From positions 124,001-188,000 of the forward strand of contig CAKRIZ010000001.1 of assembly GCA_934351445.1 (NCBI GenBank): 64,000 nt of DNA, written 5' to 3'. Source of the stretch: an uncultured Eubacterium sp. Its GTDB lineage: Bacteria > Bacillota > Clostridia > Lachnospirales > Lachnospiraceae. Made by a program: the position numbers and the translations under genes. Under the pieces are notes generated by a model, which searched no databases, was not told where the DNA came from, and worked only from the letters and a program-made list of their open reading frames with translations. The first letter of the stretch is position 1. Each line of letters begins with the position of its first letter. Of the stretch, positions 36,628 through 45,109 are shown piece by piece.

Positions 36628-37698
36628 TTAGTCGTCAGAGGCTGAGATATCTCCATTCCTTAGATCCACAAGCCGGGCATTTTTGATTGTAAATGTATAT
36701 TTCTTAATGCCTGCAGGCACTGTCATCATCTTGCTCTCATCACAAAGCGTACGTCTATCGCAGCTGGCTCTCGCCAAAATATAATCCTGCATAGGCACAC
36801 CGAAGGTGTTGTAGGTATAACCTTTCACAATAAGATTCTTGCCACTGTAGGACAGGGACTGAATCACGAATCCGCTCGAAAAATCTTCGTAGTCACTGAG
36901 CTTTGTACTCACCTTCCGGCTCCATACATTTGCCTTCGGTGATACAACCGCACTCATTTTCTTGTCATAGGAATTGTCTGCTGCAACCAGTTCTACCTTA
37001 TATTTTCCGGATGCTGCACCTTTTGCCTTATAAGTGTAGCGGTATTTCTCATCTCCGGAACTCTTGATCGTCTTGATCAGCTTTGAACCCTTATAGATAT
37101 TCATCTTTGAGCGTCCGCGCACACATGCAGCGCCATTGTTGGGATCAATCATGATGCTGACCTGATCGGCAGACAGCTTTGTCGCACTGATTTTCGGCTG
37201 TTTTGTGATGACTGCGTCCATCACTTTCACATGTGATATGATCTGTAATAGCGGCATTCCTGACAACTGCGGATTTGCTTCCTGATCAAAAATATACTTT
37301 ACATAGGTCCGTTTACCCGGCAGGACACGTACTCCCGAACACAGCTTTATGGGCGACCGGTCAACCGTCTGCCCATCCACCAGTGTTCCGCTTCCGCTCT
37401 TCCAGGTCAGAACAACAGCCCGATCTGTAGCCGCAAACGTTTCGATCTCCAATATTCTGTCAGACTTATTCTCTATCACAAAGGTATCTACCCCTCCGAT
37501 GTACATCGGTCCGGTTGTGCTCATTCCTCCAAAATGCACATCCTCTTTTTTCGCGTCTGTGATCGTATAAGTCATTTTCTTTGCACTCTGTTCCGTCTTG
37601 TAGCTGTTTGCATAGACCGTATCTGCCTTGCACAGCATAAAGATGGTGAGCAGCATACACATCGTAACGCCATAACGAATCATTTTTGATAGTTTCAT
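36628..37698 (-). CDS. Secreted protein of unknown function
   Basis: A 356-residue protein with a signal peptide (residues 1-31, ending VYANS). The mature part is beta-rich and Ser/Lys/Thr-rich, without a recognisable catalytic motif; patterns such as KGSKLIKTIKSS and GKYKVELVAAD suggest an Ig-like or fibronectin-like fold. GGAGG precedes the start. The first 12 codons and the ribosome binding site are duplicated exactly at 41833-41873. Confidence 0.75.
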   Translation of the reverse strand: MKLSKMIRYGVTMCMLLTIFMLCKADTVYANSYKTEQSAKKMTYTITDAKKEDVHFGGMSTTGPMYIGGVDTFVIENKSDRILEIETFAATDRAVVLTWKSGSGTLVDGQTVDRSPIKLCSGVRVLPGKRTYVKYIFDQEANPQLSGMPLLQIISHVKVMDAVITKQPKISATKLSADQVSIMIDPNNGAACVRGRSKMNIYKGSKLIKTIKSSGDEKYRYTYKAKGAASGKYKVELVAADNSYDKKMSAVVSPKANVWSRKVSTKLSDYEDFSSGFVIQSLSYSGKNLIVKGYTYNTFGVPMQDYILARASCDRRTLCDESKMMTVPAGIKKYTFTIKNARLVDLRNGDISASDD

Positions 37699-37712
37699 AA
37701 CATATGCCTCCT
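37672..37712. repeat. 41-bp direct repeat, copy A
   Basis: Identical over 41 bases to 41833-41873 and in the same orientation. It covers the ribosome binding site and first codons of the secreted protein gene ending at 36628. Homology continues imperfectly a few bases further into the gene. Confidence 0.95.
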
Positions 37713-37714
37713 AC

Positions 37715-37876
37715 AAAGAATATGTTCTACTACCAACTGAGGATTTAGATAAACGCTTACAAATAGCTATTGCTGAAGATGCAAAATTTCCCCACGACAT
37801 ATTAGAATTCAAGGAAATTATAGACCTTGATAAACATTATTCATTCCTTTCGCGAAAACAGAACTCAGAGAAATAA
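37715..37876 (+). pseudogene. 53-codon C-terminal gene fragment
   Basis: Directly after the direct repeat a plus-strand frame opens without start or ribosome binding site. It reads KEYVLLPTEDLDKRLQIA and continues to a TAA at 37874. Its amino acid composition is protein-like (amphipathic, charged), so I take it as the surviving tail of a gene lost at the repeat boundary. Family not recognised. Confidence 0.45.
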
Positions 37877-37911
37877 ATACCTAACGATATTCTTAGAAAG
37901 CCTATAAAAAT

Positions 37912-37943
37912 AAAGGGAAAGAGGTTTCATTCTCTTTCCCTTT
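37912..37943 (-). terminator. Terminator of the 240-residue BIG2 protein gene
   Basis: A perfect 12-base stem AAAGGGAAAGAG/CTCTTTCCCTTT with an 8-base loop, then ATTTTTAT on the minus strand. Confidence 0.85.
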
Positions 37944-37994
37944 ATAGCTTTAGCCTGTTCCAATATTATCAATTTCATATATTCTGATTGTTAA

Positions 37995-38717
37995 TCAGAA
38001 TCCCAATTCTTTCAACAACTCCTTCCATTCATCGTCCGTATAATCTCTCCAAGTTTCAAACACGCTATTATCATTTGCATCCATCCAAAGATTCACCGCA
38101 TTATGTCCATTATATTTTGTAGGATTTGTTATACACTTGGGTAATTTTTTTCCAATATAAAAACCATTTCCATCATTATCACAAGGCATATTCCAATCAT
38201 AATCATTACTATGCGCTTCTGTAATATTATAATAATAACCATCTTTTTTCATTACTACATCAATTGCCTCTGCCCACGCATTATCTACATACGTTTTCCC
38301 ATCTGGTGCAGTTCCACTAGTACTTACATTTGTGCTGTACACATTAAATGATCCATAATATTTTGATTCCACAACATGGATTTTACATTTCAAGTACTGC
38401 TTTCCCACACTTGCCGTAACTGTACACGTTTTTCCAACTGCATTCTTTGCAACAACTTTACCGTTTGAGCTTACTGTCGCAACCTTTGTGTTTGAACTTT
38501 TCCACGTAATTTTCTTGTTACCTGCATTCTTCACCTGTAGTTTAAGTGTTTCTTTTGGGAACAATTCTACCGATTTCTTATTTAGCTTCATTGTGGCAGC
38601 TTCTACAACAGATACATTTCCTACCAAGATATCTGTAATTGTTTTAGAACACAATAACATAGAAACCATCATTGCCAACACAACCGCCCGTTTCATAATT
38701 TTTTTTACTTTTACCAT
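37995..38717 (-). CDS. Secreted Ig-like (BIG2) domain protein
   Basis: A 240-residue exported protein: signal peptide (to ~residue 41, VVEAA), a single BIG2 domain (~42-118, with KITWKSSNTKVATVSSNGKV), and an unknown C-terminal domain (~120-240) rich in Tyr, Asn and Asp. It probably stays at or near the cell surface. GAGGG precedes the start. Its promoter shares a two-part operator with the 328-residue BIG2 gene nearby. Confidence 0.85.
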   Translation of the reverse strand: MVKVKKIMKRAVVLAMMVSMLLCSKTITDILVGNVSVVEAATMKLNKKSVELFPKETLKLQVKNAGNKKITWKSSNTKVATVSSNGKVVAKNAVGKTCTVTASVGKQYLKCKIHVVESKYYGSFNVYSTNVSTSGTAPDGKTYVDNAWAEAIDVVMKKDGYYYNITEAHSNDYDWNMPCDNDGNGFYIGKKLPKCITNPTKYNGHNAVNLWMDANDNSVFETWRDYTDDEWKELLKELGF

Positions 38718-38733
38718 TTTTCCCTCGTTTTCC

Positions 38734-38783
38734 GTCCATTATACTTTGGACTGTTAATATAATTGTACATCATTTGTTGTACA
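38734..38783 (-). promoter_or_regulatory. Operator-like block P2 upstream of the 240-residue BIG2 gene
   Basis: TGTACAACAAATG begins at 38783 and, exactly 32 bases later, GTCC-N10-GGAC begins (38734-38751). The same elements with the same spacing lie upstream of the other BIG2 operon at 41277-41326. Confidence 0.65.
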
Positions 38784-38833
38784 TAATCATATAAAAATCA
38801 CAAACCTATCAATCCTAAGATCTACAGACCCAA

Positions 38834-40207
38834 TCACATTTCAAAAAATTCTCCTTTTTCCACAGCATAGACATCCCATTCAATTTTGCAAAATTCATAT
38901 CCTCCATTTCTTTTTCTATATACAGAAATTGACTCCTCTATAACAACCCTCTCTACTTCATATCCGTTACTAAGCTGTCTCGGGAATCGCTTTTCTAAAA
39001 ATTTTTTAGGATCAAAATCTTTTACATCTTTATAGGAATGTCCATTTTCAATATCAAAAGCACTGTATGGACTTGTCTTCATCACAATAATTACATTCCC
39101 ATAATCCTGTATGGAATTGATATGCTTATACCACCCTGTAGACTTGAGTATACTCTGATCTCTAACCTTGTTACCCTCTAGCAAACTTGGTAATATTGTA
39201 AGATTACATGTATATTTTTTCCCATTTTGGGCTGTACATGTAAGTTTACACTTACCTTCTTTTTTCCCGTAAACCACAACCCAATTATCATGCTTCTCCA
39301 ATTTGCATATTTTTGAAGAAAGCGTCCACGACTTGACATCAATTCCTTCTGCAACAACTGGATAGCAACAACCATATTTATCATAAAATACAGTGAGATT
39401 ATTTGCACTTAATCCACGTTGCCTGATATCTAATTTATAATTGTACTTTTTTCCTTTTTTAGTTTTACAGGATATTGTCACCTTTCCTTTTTTCAAAGTT
39501 TTTACACGACCAGATGCATCAACAGTCGCAACATTTTTATTCGATGATGTATATGATGTTGCTTTATCATTTGATATTAGTTTCATCTGGTAGGTATTAT
39601 GATTATAAAAAATCTCAGATTCCGTTGTCAAAAATCCTTCTTTTACATTGATCGTTCTTGATTCCGATATCGTATATTTCTTTTTTCCAACCTTTATTGT
39701 AGATTTAGCAGTGATTATTGAGGATCCTTCTTTTAGTCCTACCATATAGCCGCCATCCCACCAATCAGATTTAATTGATGATGCCAGATATTTTTCCACT
39801 TGAAACGAATCCAAACTGCCTTCATCTCGTGCTTTTACATAAGCCGCCGAAAATTTATCCAGATCTTTTGTAAATAAAATAACATCAGGATCAGAGCTGG
39901 TAAATGTCATATTATCACGGAACTTTGAAAACAGATCGTCCGCATTTATTTCTTCCTCGGTGATCGCCCGTTGATATACAGAAAAAGACATACTATTCAT
40001 TCCTTTTTTGTCTACACTAGATGGATCTTTCAAGTATTCAGCAAACTCATCATCATTGATTCCCACTGGAATTGTATAACCATTCACCCTATTCAAAGTA
40101 ATATGATAACCTAGACTTGATTTTGCAGATACCGACATATCATGTGAAAATACGATGCAAAACATTATAGTCAAAAACAAACAGATTTGCTTACCATGTT
40201 TTTTCAT
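38834..40207 (-). CDS. Secreted Ig-like (BIG2) domain protein, 457 residues
   Basis: Signal peptide (residues ~1-28, SVSAKS), an unknown N-terminal domain (~30-180), then two Ig-like repeats (~190-265, with SYTSSNKNVATVDASGRV, and ~266-345), and a C-terminal domain of ~110 residues. No catalytic motif seen. AAGGGG precedes the start, 63 bases after the previous gene, so it is the second gene of the operon starting at 41257. Probably a cell-surface or wall-associated protein. Confidence 0.8.
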   Translation of the reverse strand: MKKHGKQICLFLTIMFCIVFSHDMSVSAKSSLGYHITLNRVNGYTIPVGINDDEFAEYLKDPSSVDKKGMNSMSFSVYQRAITEEEINADDLFSKFRDNMTFTSSDPDVILFTKDLDKFSAAYVKARDEGSLDSFQVEKYLASSIKSDWWDGGYMVGLKEGSSIITAKSTIKVGKKKYTISESRTINVKEGFLTTESEIFYNHNTYQMKLISNDKATSYTSSNKNVATVDASGRVKTLKKGKVTISCKTKKGKKYNYKLDIRQRGLSANNLTVFYDKYGCCYPVVAEGIDVKSWTLSSKICKLEKHDNWVVVYGKKEGKCKLTCTAQNGKKYTCNLTILPSLLEGNKVRDQSILKSTGWYKHINSIQDYGNVIIVMKTSPYSAFDIENGHSYKDVKDFDPKKFLEKRFPRQLSNGYEVERVVIEESISVYRKRNGGYEFCKIEWDVYAVEKGEFFEM

Positions 40208-40270
40208 AACATTGTCCCCTTCAATCTCCTATAAATTTGAATCATCATCTTTTAGTGAACGATTACCAGA

Positions 40271-41257
40271 TTACTTTACAACAATTTTCACATATCCCAT
40301 ATATGCATCATATGTTTCCGTCAGCCAGTTATATCCAAAAAAATATAAATATCTAGTCCCAGTTCCATTTGCCTTGATTACTCCTTGACTATTTTTTACA
40401 AAATCTGCTATTGGGCTTTTTTCATGCTTGGTAGTATCTTCTTCTACCTGTTGACGTCTTGCTTGAATTTCTTGTTCTGTCTGATACAACTTATCATCCA
40501 GTACAACATACCAGTTAATTGACAAGCCAAACGACATATCTGAGATAAAATTATACTCCTCGCCCTTTTTCAATTTGACAACTGATCCCGACTTTTTTTC
40601 CAGCTTAGGTTCTGATACAAATATACAAAATTGTCCAATTTTTCTAGTTTTCCCTTTATATGACTCCTTTATAATGATATCTACAGATGTCGTTTCTTTT
40701 CCCTCAGCATATACAATTTTTCCATCTTTTGTTATTTGTAATTTCTTAGTATCACCACTGTACCATGTATATTCTGCTTTAGGATTGATATATTGTACAC
40801 ATTGTTCTAACTCTAACTGGTAAGGATTTTTTTCAAGTGCTCCTTTTGCAGTTGTAACTGCATAATTATCCTCTATCAACCAATTTACTTCTGACTTATG
40901 TACAATAATTTTTACTGTTCCAACTGTGCTAATTTTGCCATTTTTTGTTTCTTTTATAGTTACTTTTGTAGTACCAGCGTTAATTGCTGTTACAATACCC
41001 TTTTTATTCACGGTCGCAATCGCCTTTTTTGTGCTACTAAAACTATATGTAGCTGTTTTACTTCTACCGTTCATTTTCTCTGTCAAATTCAGAGTTTCCA
41101 TAATTGCCAAATCATAGGTTTTTGCCTTTATTGTTGCAGCCTCTGTCACAACAACATTTCCTATGCCTAAACCTATCGCATTCTCAATACCAATCAATGT
41201 GACAATCAGCATAGCCATCACAATCTGATTCCTTATAGTTCTTTTTACATGTTCCAT
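40271..41257 (-). CDS. Secreted Ig-like (BIG2) domain protein, 328 residues
   Basis: Signal peptide (to ~residue 40, VVTEAA), one BIG2 domain (~41-120; SSTKKAIATVNKKGIV), a second Ig-like repeat (~125-215), and a C-terminal domain. First gene of a two-gene operon. AGAGGAG precedes the start. Promoter and operator lie between it and the divergent XRE regulator gene, so that regulator is the obvious candidate for its control. Confidence 0.82.
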   Translation of the reverse strand: MEHVKRTIRNQIVMAMLIVTLIGIENAIGLGIGNVVVTEAATIKAKTYDLAIMETLNLTEKMNGRSKTATYSFSSTKKAIATVNKKGIVTAINAGTTKVTIKETKNGKISTVGTVKIIVHKSEVNWLIEDNYAVTTAKGALEKNPYQLELEQCVQYINPKAEYTWYSGDTKKLQITKDGKIVYAEGKETTSVDIIIKESYKGKTRKIGQFCIFVSEPKLEKKSGSVVKLKKGEEYNFISDMSFGLSINWYVVLDDKLYQTEQEIQARRQQVEEDTTKHEKSPIADFVKNSQGVIKANGTGTRYLYFFGYNWLTETYDAYMGYVKIVVK

Positions 41258-41276
41258 TTTCCTTCTCCTCTCTTTT

Positions 41277-41333
41277 GTCCGTCATATGTTGGACAATCAA
41301 CATAAATATACCGCATATGTTGTACACTGTCAA
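41277..41333 (-). promoter_or_regulatory. Promoter and operator-like block P1 of the BIG2 operon
   Basis: TTGACA (41328-41333), 17 bases, TATATT (41305-41310). TGTACAACATATG starts at 41326 inside the spacer and, 32 bases on, GTCC-N10-GGAC (41277-41294) follows the -10 box. Same layout as at 38734-38783. Confidence 0.75.
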
Positions 41334-41352
41334 TAATAAGGATGGTGTAATC

Positions 41353-41577
41353 ATGGGCTATTATCCCCGACTTCGTGATTTACGAGAAGATAAAGACTTG
41401 TCAATACGACAACTTGCAAATTTATTGCATATGCAGCGAACCACATACCATAACTACGAGACCGGGAAACGCGAATTGCCCTTTGAATTGGCAATCACAC
41501 TTGCCAAATTTTATAATGTGTCAGTTGATTATATTGCTGGTCTTACAAATAATAGCACTCCTATAAACAAAAAATAA
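41353..41577 (+). CDS. Small XRE-family HTH regulator
   Basis: A 74-residue protein, essentially one Xre/Cro helix-turn-helix domain: LSIRQLANLLHMQRTTYHNYETGKRE is split by eye into helix 2, turn and recognition helix, then FELAITLAKFYNVSVDYIAGLT. Start set at 41353 (AAGGA ten bases upstream); earlier in-frame codons overlap the divergent promoter. Likely represses the divergent BIG2 operon and, through a shared operator, the BIG2 gene at 37995. Confidence 0.85.
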   Translation: MGYYPRLRDLREDKDLSIRQLANLLHMQRTTYHNYETGKRELPFELAITLAKFYNVSVDYIAGLTNNSTPINKK

Positions 41578-41580
41578 CTA

Positions 41581-41614
41581 AGGGATATTTCAAGTATATA
41601 TTTGAAATATCCCT
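41581..41614 (+). terminator. Hairpin after the XRE gene
   Basis: A perfect 13-base stem AGGGATATTTCAA/TTGAAATATCCCT with an 8-base loop begins three bases after the stop. The T-run is poor, so it may end transcription only partly. Confidence 0.6.
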
Positions 41615-41832
41615 AAATTCATTATCTTTATTATATTCCAGTAAATCCCCACTCTAACTAGTGCCTAGGGTAAAGGGATTGACTGGTATTTTCTTTTACG
41701 AGTTTGGGTCTTATAATTATTATTTGTATTTGTTAAAATGGAGTAAAGTTGGGGTATCTGTTCACGCTATTTCCTGCTACTCTCCTAAGCATCATACTTT
41801 TTGCATAAACAATTATATCCTACCGTGACGCT

Positions 41833-41873
41833 ATAACGAATCATTTTTGATAGTTTCATAACATATGCCTCCT
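41833..41873. repeat. 41-bp direct repeat, copy B, with orphan gene start
   Basis: Exact copy of 37672-37712. On the minus strand it gives AAAAGGAGG, an ATG at 41857 and the residues MKLSKMIRY, after which the frame departs and stops within ~25 codons. From 41615 to 41832 I see no gene. It is a truncated duplicate start of the secreted protein gene at 36628. Confidence 0.85.
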
Positions 41874-41971
41874 TTTCTGATTGTCTGGTTTACAATCCTA
41901 TTGTACTATTTTTTCCGGCAAAATTATGATTTAACGCGAATGGTTCATATATGGCGCGAATGGTTATTGTA

Positions 41972-42457
41972 CTATTTTGCGTTGATGTAGTTGACCAATC
42001 CCTCAGCCTTGATGATACGCTGCATGAACTCAGGAAACGGCTGTCCCTGAAAGGATGTACCTTTTGTCTTATTTGTGATGACTCCGCTGTCAAAATCAAC
42101 CTCGACCTCGTCACCTGCCTCAATACCGGCAGCCGCCTCCGGGCATTCGATGATCGGAAGTCCGATATTGATCGCATTGCGGTAGAAAATACGTGCAAAT
42201 GTCTCGGCAATGACACAGCTCACACCGGCAGCTTTGATCGCGATCGGTGCATGCTCCCTGGATGATCCACAGCCAAAGTTCTTATCTGCTACGATAATAT
42301 CACCCTTCTGTACCTTATTTACAAAATCCTTATCAATATCTTCCATACAATGGGTAGCCAGTTCCTTCGGATCGGAGGAATTCAGATATCTGGCAGGGAT
42401 AATTACATCTGTATCCACATTGTCTCCATATTTAAATACATGTCCGTTTGCTTTCAT
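41972..42457 (-). CDS. leuD: 3-Isopropylmalate dehydratase small subunit
   Basis: A 161-residue aconitase-swivel domain subunit with the [16 protein letters not shown] and [10 protein letters not shown] signatures. With LeuC it isomerises 2- and 3-isopropylmalate in leucine synthesis. GGAGGG precedes the start. 13 bases after leuC, same operon. The short form (no long C-terminal extension) is typical of the bacterial/archaeal LeuD2 group. Confidence 0.96.
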   Translation of the reverse strand: MKANGHVFKYGDNVDTDVIIPARYLNSSDPKELATHCMEDIDKDFVNKVQKGDIIVADKNFGCGSSREHAPIAIKAAGVSCVIAETFARIFYRNAINIGLPIIECPEAAAGIEAGDEVEVDFDSGVITNKTKGTSFQGQPFPEFMQRIIKAEGLVNYINAK

Positions 42458-42470
42458 CTGTCTGTCCCTC

Positions 42471-43727
42471 CTATGCTCTCGGATCTGAGATCTTTCCAGT
42501 CAGTGCACTCGCTGCTGCGACTGCGGGGCTGGCAAGATAGATCTCGCTGTTTACATGTCCCATACGTCCGACAAAGTTGCGGTTTGTCGTAGATACGCAG
42601 CGCTCACCCTCTGCGAGGATGCCCATATATCCACCGAGACAAGGTCCGCAGGTCGGTGTGCTCACGACCGCACCCGCCTCGATAAAGGTACGGATAAAGC
42701 CTGCCTCCATTGCATCCAGATAGATCTGCTGTGTAGCCGGAATCACGATGACACGCAGTCCCTTTTTGACCTTTTTACCCTTTAAGATCTCTGCTGCGAC
42801 TGCCAGATCCTCGAAACGGCCGTTTGTGCAGGAGCCGATCACTACCTGATCGATGGTGATATCACCGACTTCATCGATCGTCTTTGTATTTTCCGGTAAA
42901 TGAGGAAATGCTACCGTCGGCTGCAGGGTATTCAGATCGATGACCACCTCACGTACATACTCAGCATCCGCATCTGCCTCATAGATCTTATAAGGTCTCT
43001 TGGAATGCTCTTTCATATATGTCTCTGCCAGTGCATCCACAGGGAAGATACCGTTTTTCGCACCTGCCTCGATCGCCATATTTGCGATCGTAAAACGGTC
43101 GTCCATTGACAGCTCTGCGATACCGTCTCCGACGAACTCCAGTGACTGATACAGTGCTCCGTCCACACCGATCTCTCCGATCAGATGAAGGATCACATCC
43201 TTGCCGCTGACATACTTCTGCTTCTTTCCGGTGATCACGACTTTGATCGCGGACGGTACTTTGAACCATGCACGACCGGTCGCCATGCCCGCCGCCATAT
43301 CGGTACTGCCGACACCGGTAGAAAATGCTCCGAGTGCACCGTAAGTACACGTATGTGAATCGGCTCCGATGATCACGTCTCCGGCTACCGTCAGTCCTTT
43401 TTCCGGAAGCAGTGCATGTTCGATACCCATCTCTCCGACATCAAAATAATTCGTGATCTCATTTTTGCAGGCAAATTCGCGCACACATTTGCAGTGCTCT
43501 GCGGATTTGATATCTTTATTCGGTACAAAGTGGTCCATGACCAGTGCGATCTTATCCTTGTGGAACACGCCCTCTACATTCATTTTTTCAATCTCATGGA
43601 TCGCAACCGGGGACGTGATATCGTTTCCGAGTACGAGGTCAAGATCTGCCTCGATCAACTGTCCGGCTACTACGCTCTCTAATCCCGCATGTGCTGCGAG
43701 AATCTTCTGCGTCATTGTCATTCCCAT
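42471..43727 (-). CDS. leuC: 3-Isopropylmalate dehydratase large subunit
   Basis: A 418-residue aconitase-like subunit. Cluster-ligand cysteines for the [4Fe-4S] centre are seen in GSCTNGRF and CGPCLGG, and [14 protein letters not shown] is a further core motif. AGGAGG gives the start at 43727. It begins a leuC-leuD operon, divergent from a LysR gene across a 437-base gap. leuA and leuB are not in this window. Confidence 0.96.
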   Translation of the reverse strand: MGMTMTQKILAAHAGLESVVAGQLIEADLDLVLGNDITSPVAIHEIEKMNVEGVFHKDKIALVMDHFVPNKDIKSAEHCKCVREFACKNEITNYFDVGEMGIEHALLPEKGLTVAGDVIIGADSHTCTYGALGAFSTGVGSTDMAAGMATGRAWFKVPSAIKVVITGKKQKYVSGKDVILHLIGEIGVDGALYQSLEFVGDGIAELSMDDRFTIANMAIEAGAKNGIFPVDALAETYMKEHSKRPYKIYEADADAEYVREVVIDLNTLQPTVAFPHLPENTKTIDEVGDITIDQVVIGSCTNGRFEDLAVAAEILKGKKVKKGLRVIVIPATQQIYLDAMEAGFIRTFIEAGAVVSTPTCGPCLGGYMGILAEGERCVSTTNRNFVGRMGHVNSEIYLASPAVAAASALTGKISDPRA

Positions 43728-43760
43728 ACTTGTTTCCTCCTTGTATTTTCATCATTGATC

Positions 43761-43820
43761 CGGTGATTGTGCAACTATATTTTTAGAAAGGCATGTGACA
43801 TGATTATTGCACAATCACCG
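43761..43820. promoter_or_regulatory. 14-bp inverted repeat in the leuC leader
   Basis: CGGTGATTGTGCAA (43761-43774) and TTGCACAATCACCG (43807-43820) are perfectly complementary with a 32-base spacer, ~34 bases upstream of leuC. It may be a 5'-UTR hairpin, two LysR half-sites, or both; there is no T-run. Confidence 0.55.
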
Positions 43821-43984
43821 ATTCTTATTTTACTACACGTAAACCGTATGTAGTGGTCAGATTCTATAGTTGTAATTCTAGCACATCTTGTATTATAATT
43901 AAAATACATAATATAAATATATGATATAACTTACAGTTATGGCATGTAGATGACCTTACAATAATGCTGGTAATTATGAAAACT

Positions 43985-44115
43985 ATTGATCAGCTAATGG
44001 TGACATGTGCGAAGGACATATCGAGCCGAGGCTGAAGAGACAGCGAGACACCGCCGGGCAACCAGAGCAGCCTGATCGGGATACTACTGTAACCGTCGTC
44101 GGCAACACATTTTAA
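43985..44115. ncRNA. Candidate structured RNA between leuC and the LysR gene
   Basis: A GC-richer block than its surroundings and without any coding frame. On the plus strand CCGA-GGCUG (44026-44034) pairs with CAGCC-UGA-UCGG (44068-44079) leaving UGA bulged, CGG/CCG (44077-44094) closes a second hairpin, and GATCAG (43988-43993) is complementary to CTGATC (44072-44077) as a competing pairing. Local likeness to the 3' core of TPP riboswitches (CCUGAUC-GGAUA) is incomplete. Strand and function undetermined. Confidence 0.4.
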
Positions 44116-44164
44116 AATAGTTTCACAATCACCTACCTATTTGATGATAAGAAAGGACACCCCT

Positions 44165-45070
44165 ATGAACCAGAATCTGTCTTCCTACCACATTTTTTAT
44201 GTGGTCGCAAACACCGGAAACATCTCAAAAGCCGCGCGCGAGTTGTTCATCAGCCAGCCCGCGATCAGCAAATCGATCCAGAAGCTCGAAGAATCACTCG
44301 GCTGCCGTCTGTTTTTGCGCAGTTCCAAAGGTGTGCAGCTGACAGAAGAAGGTGCCCTGCTCTATGAACATGTGAGCTCTGCATTTGAGACACTGACAAC
44401 CGGCGAAGAAAAGCTGCGGCAGTTTTTGGATCTCGGTGTCGGGCACCTGCGTATCGGTGTCAGCTCCACGCTCTGCAAATACGTGTTGCTCCCCTATCTG
44501 CAGACATTTATCCATGAGCATCCGCATATCCATATCTCGATTAGCTGCCGATCCACCAATGAAACACTGCAGATGATTGATGCTAATCAGATCGATATTG
44601 GTCTGGTCGGCAGACCTGCCACGCTCCGCCAGCTTCACTTTGACTTTGTGGAAGAAGTCGAAGATATCTTTGTGGCTACCGAAGAATATATGCACAATCT
44701 GTATCTGCGCGGTGTCGGTCAATCAGAGATCTTTGAACAGGCGACACTCATGCTGCTCGACCAGAACAACCTGTCACGCCAGTACATTGATCAATATTTT
44801 GCCTCGCATCAGATCCAGGTTGCTGATATCATCGAGGTGTCAAATATGGATCTGCTCATCGACTTTGCCAAGATCAGTCTCGGTGTCTCATGCGTGATCC
44901 GGCGTTTTGTTGAGAACGAACTGGCGGGCGGCACGCTCATTGAGTTGCCACTCGCCAGTCCTGTTCCGAAACGCGAGATCGGTTTTGTATACAACGCCAG
45001 CCATCCACAAAGCCACGCGATGAAAACCTTTATTGATTTTTACTCTGCTTCGCATGTGCCTGTGTCATAA
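44165..45070 (+). CDS. LysR-family transcriptional regulator
   Basis: A 301-residue LTTR: N-terminal winged HTH (SYHIFYVVANTGNISKAARE, then FISQPAISKSIQKLEE) and a two-lobe inducer-binding domain. Divergent from leuCD, so it probably controls leucine synthesis, in the usual arrangement of LTTRs and their targets. The start at 44165 has AAAGGA at seven bases; an upstream ATG at 44141 has none. Confidence 0.88.
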   Translation: MNQNLSSYHIFYVVANTGNISKAARELFISQPAISKSIQKLEESLGCRLFLRSSKGVQLTEEGALLYEHVSSAFETLTTGEEKLRQFLDLGVGHLRIGVSSTLCKYVLLPYLQTFIHEHPHIHISISCRSTNETLQMIDANQIDIGLVGRPATLRQLHFDFVEEVEDIFVATEEYMHNLYLRGVGQSEIFEQATLMLLDQNNLSRQYIDQYFASHQIQVADIIEVSNMDLLIDFAKISLGVSCVIRRFVENELAGGTLIELPLASPVPKREIGFVYNASHPQSHAMKTFIDFYSASHVPVS

Positions 45071-45109
45071 CAGACCAAAGCCGATGGCTGCCCTTTCTTC
45101 ATCTAACAA

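Noticed and set aside
37672-41873. Treating the 41-bp repeats as att sites of an integrative element
   Set aside because: No integrase, excisionase or tRNA gene lies between or beside them, and the repeat is part of a coding start, so a duplication or insertion scar is more likely.
42988-43350. 120-codon frame inside leuC
   Set aside because: Arg/Cys-rich alternate-frame translation of the well-supported leuC gene.
43985-44115. Calling this block a TPP riboswitch
   Set aside because: CCUGAUC-GGAUA matches the TPP 3' core, but the CUGAGA and GCGNAGGGA elements and the normal spacing are absent, and the neighbours are not thiamine genes. Kept only as an unassigned structured RNA.
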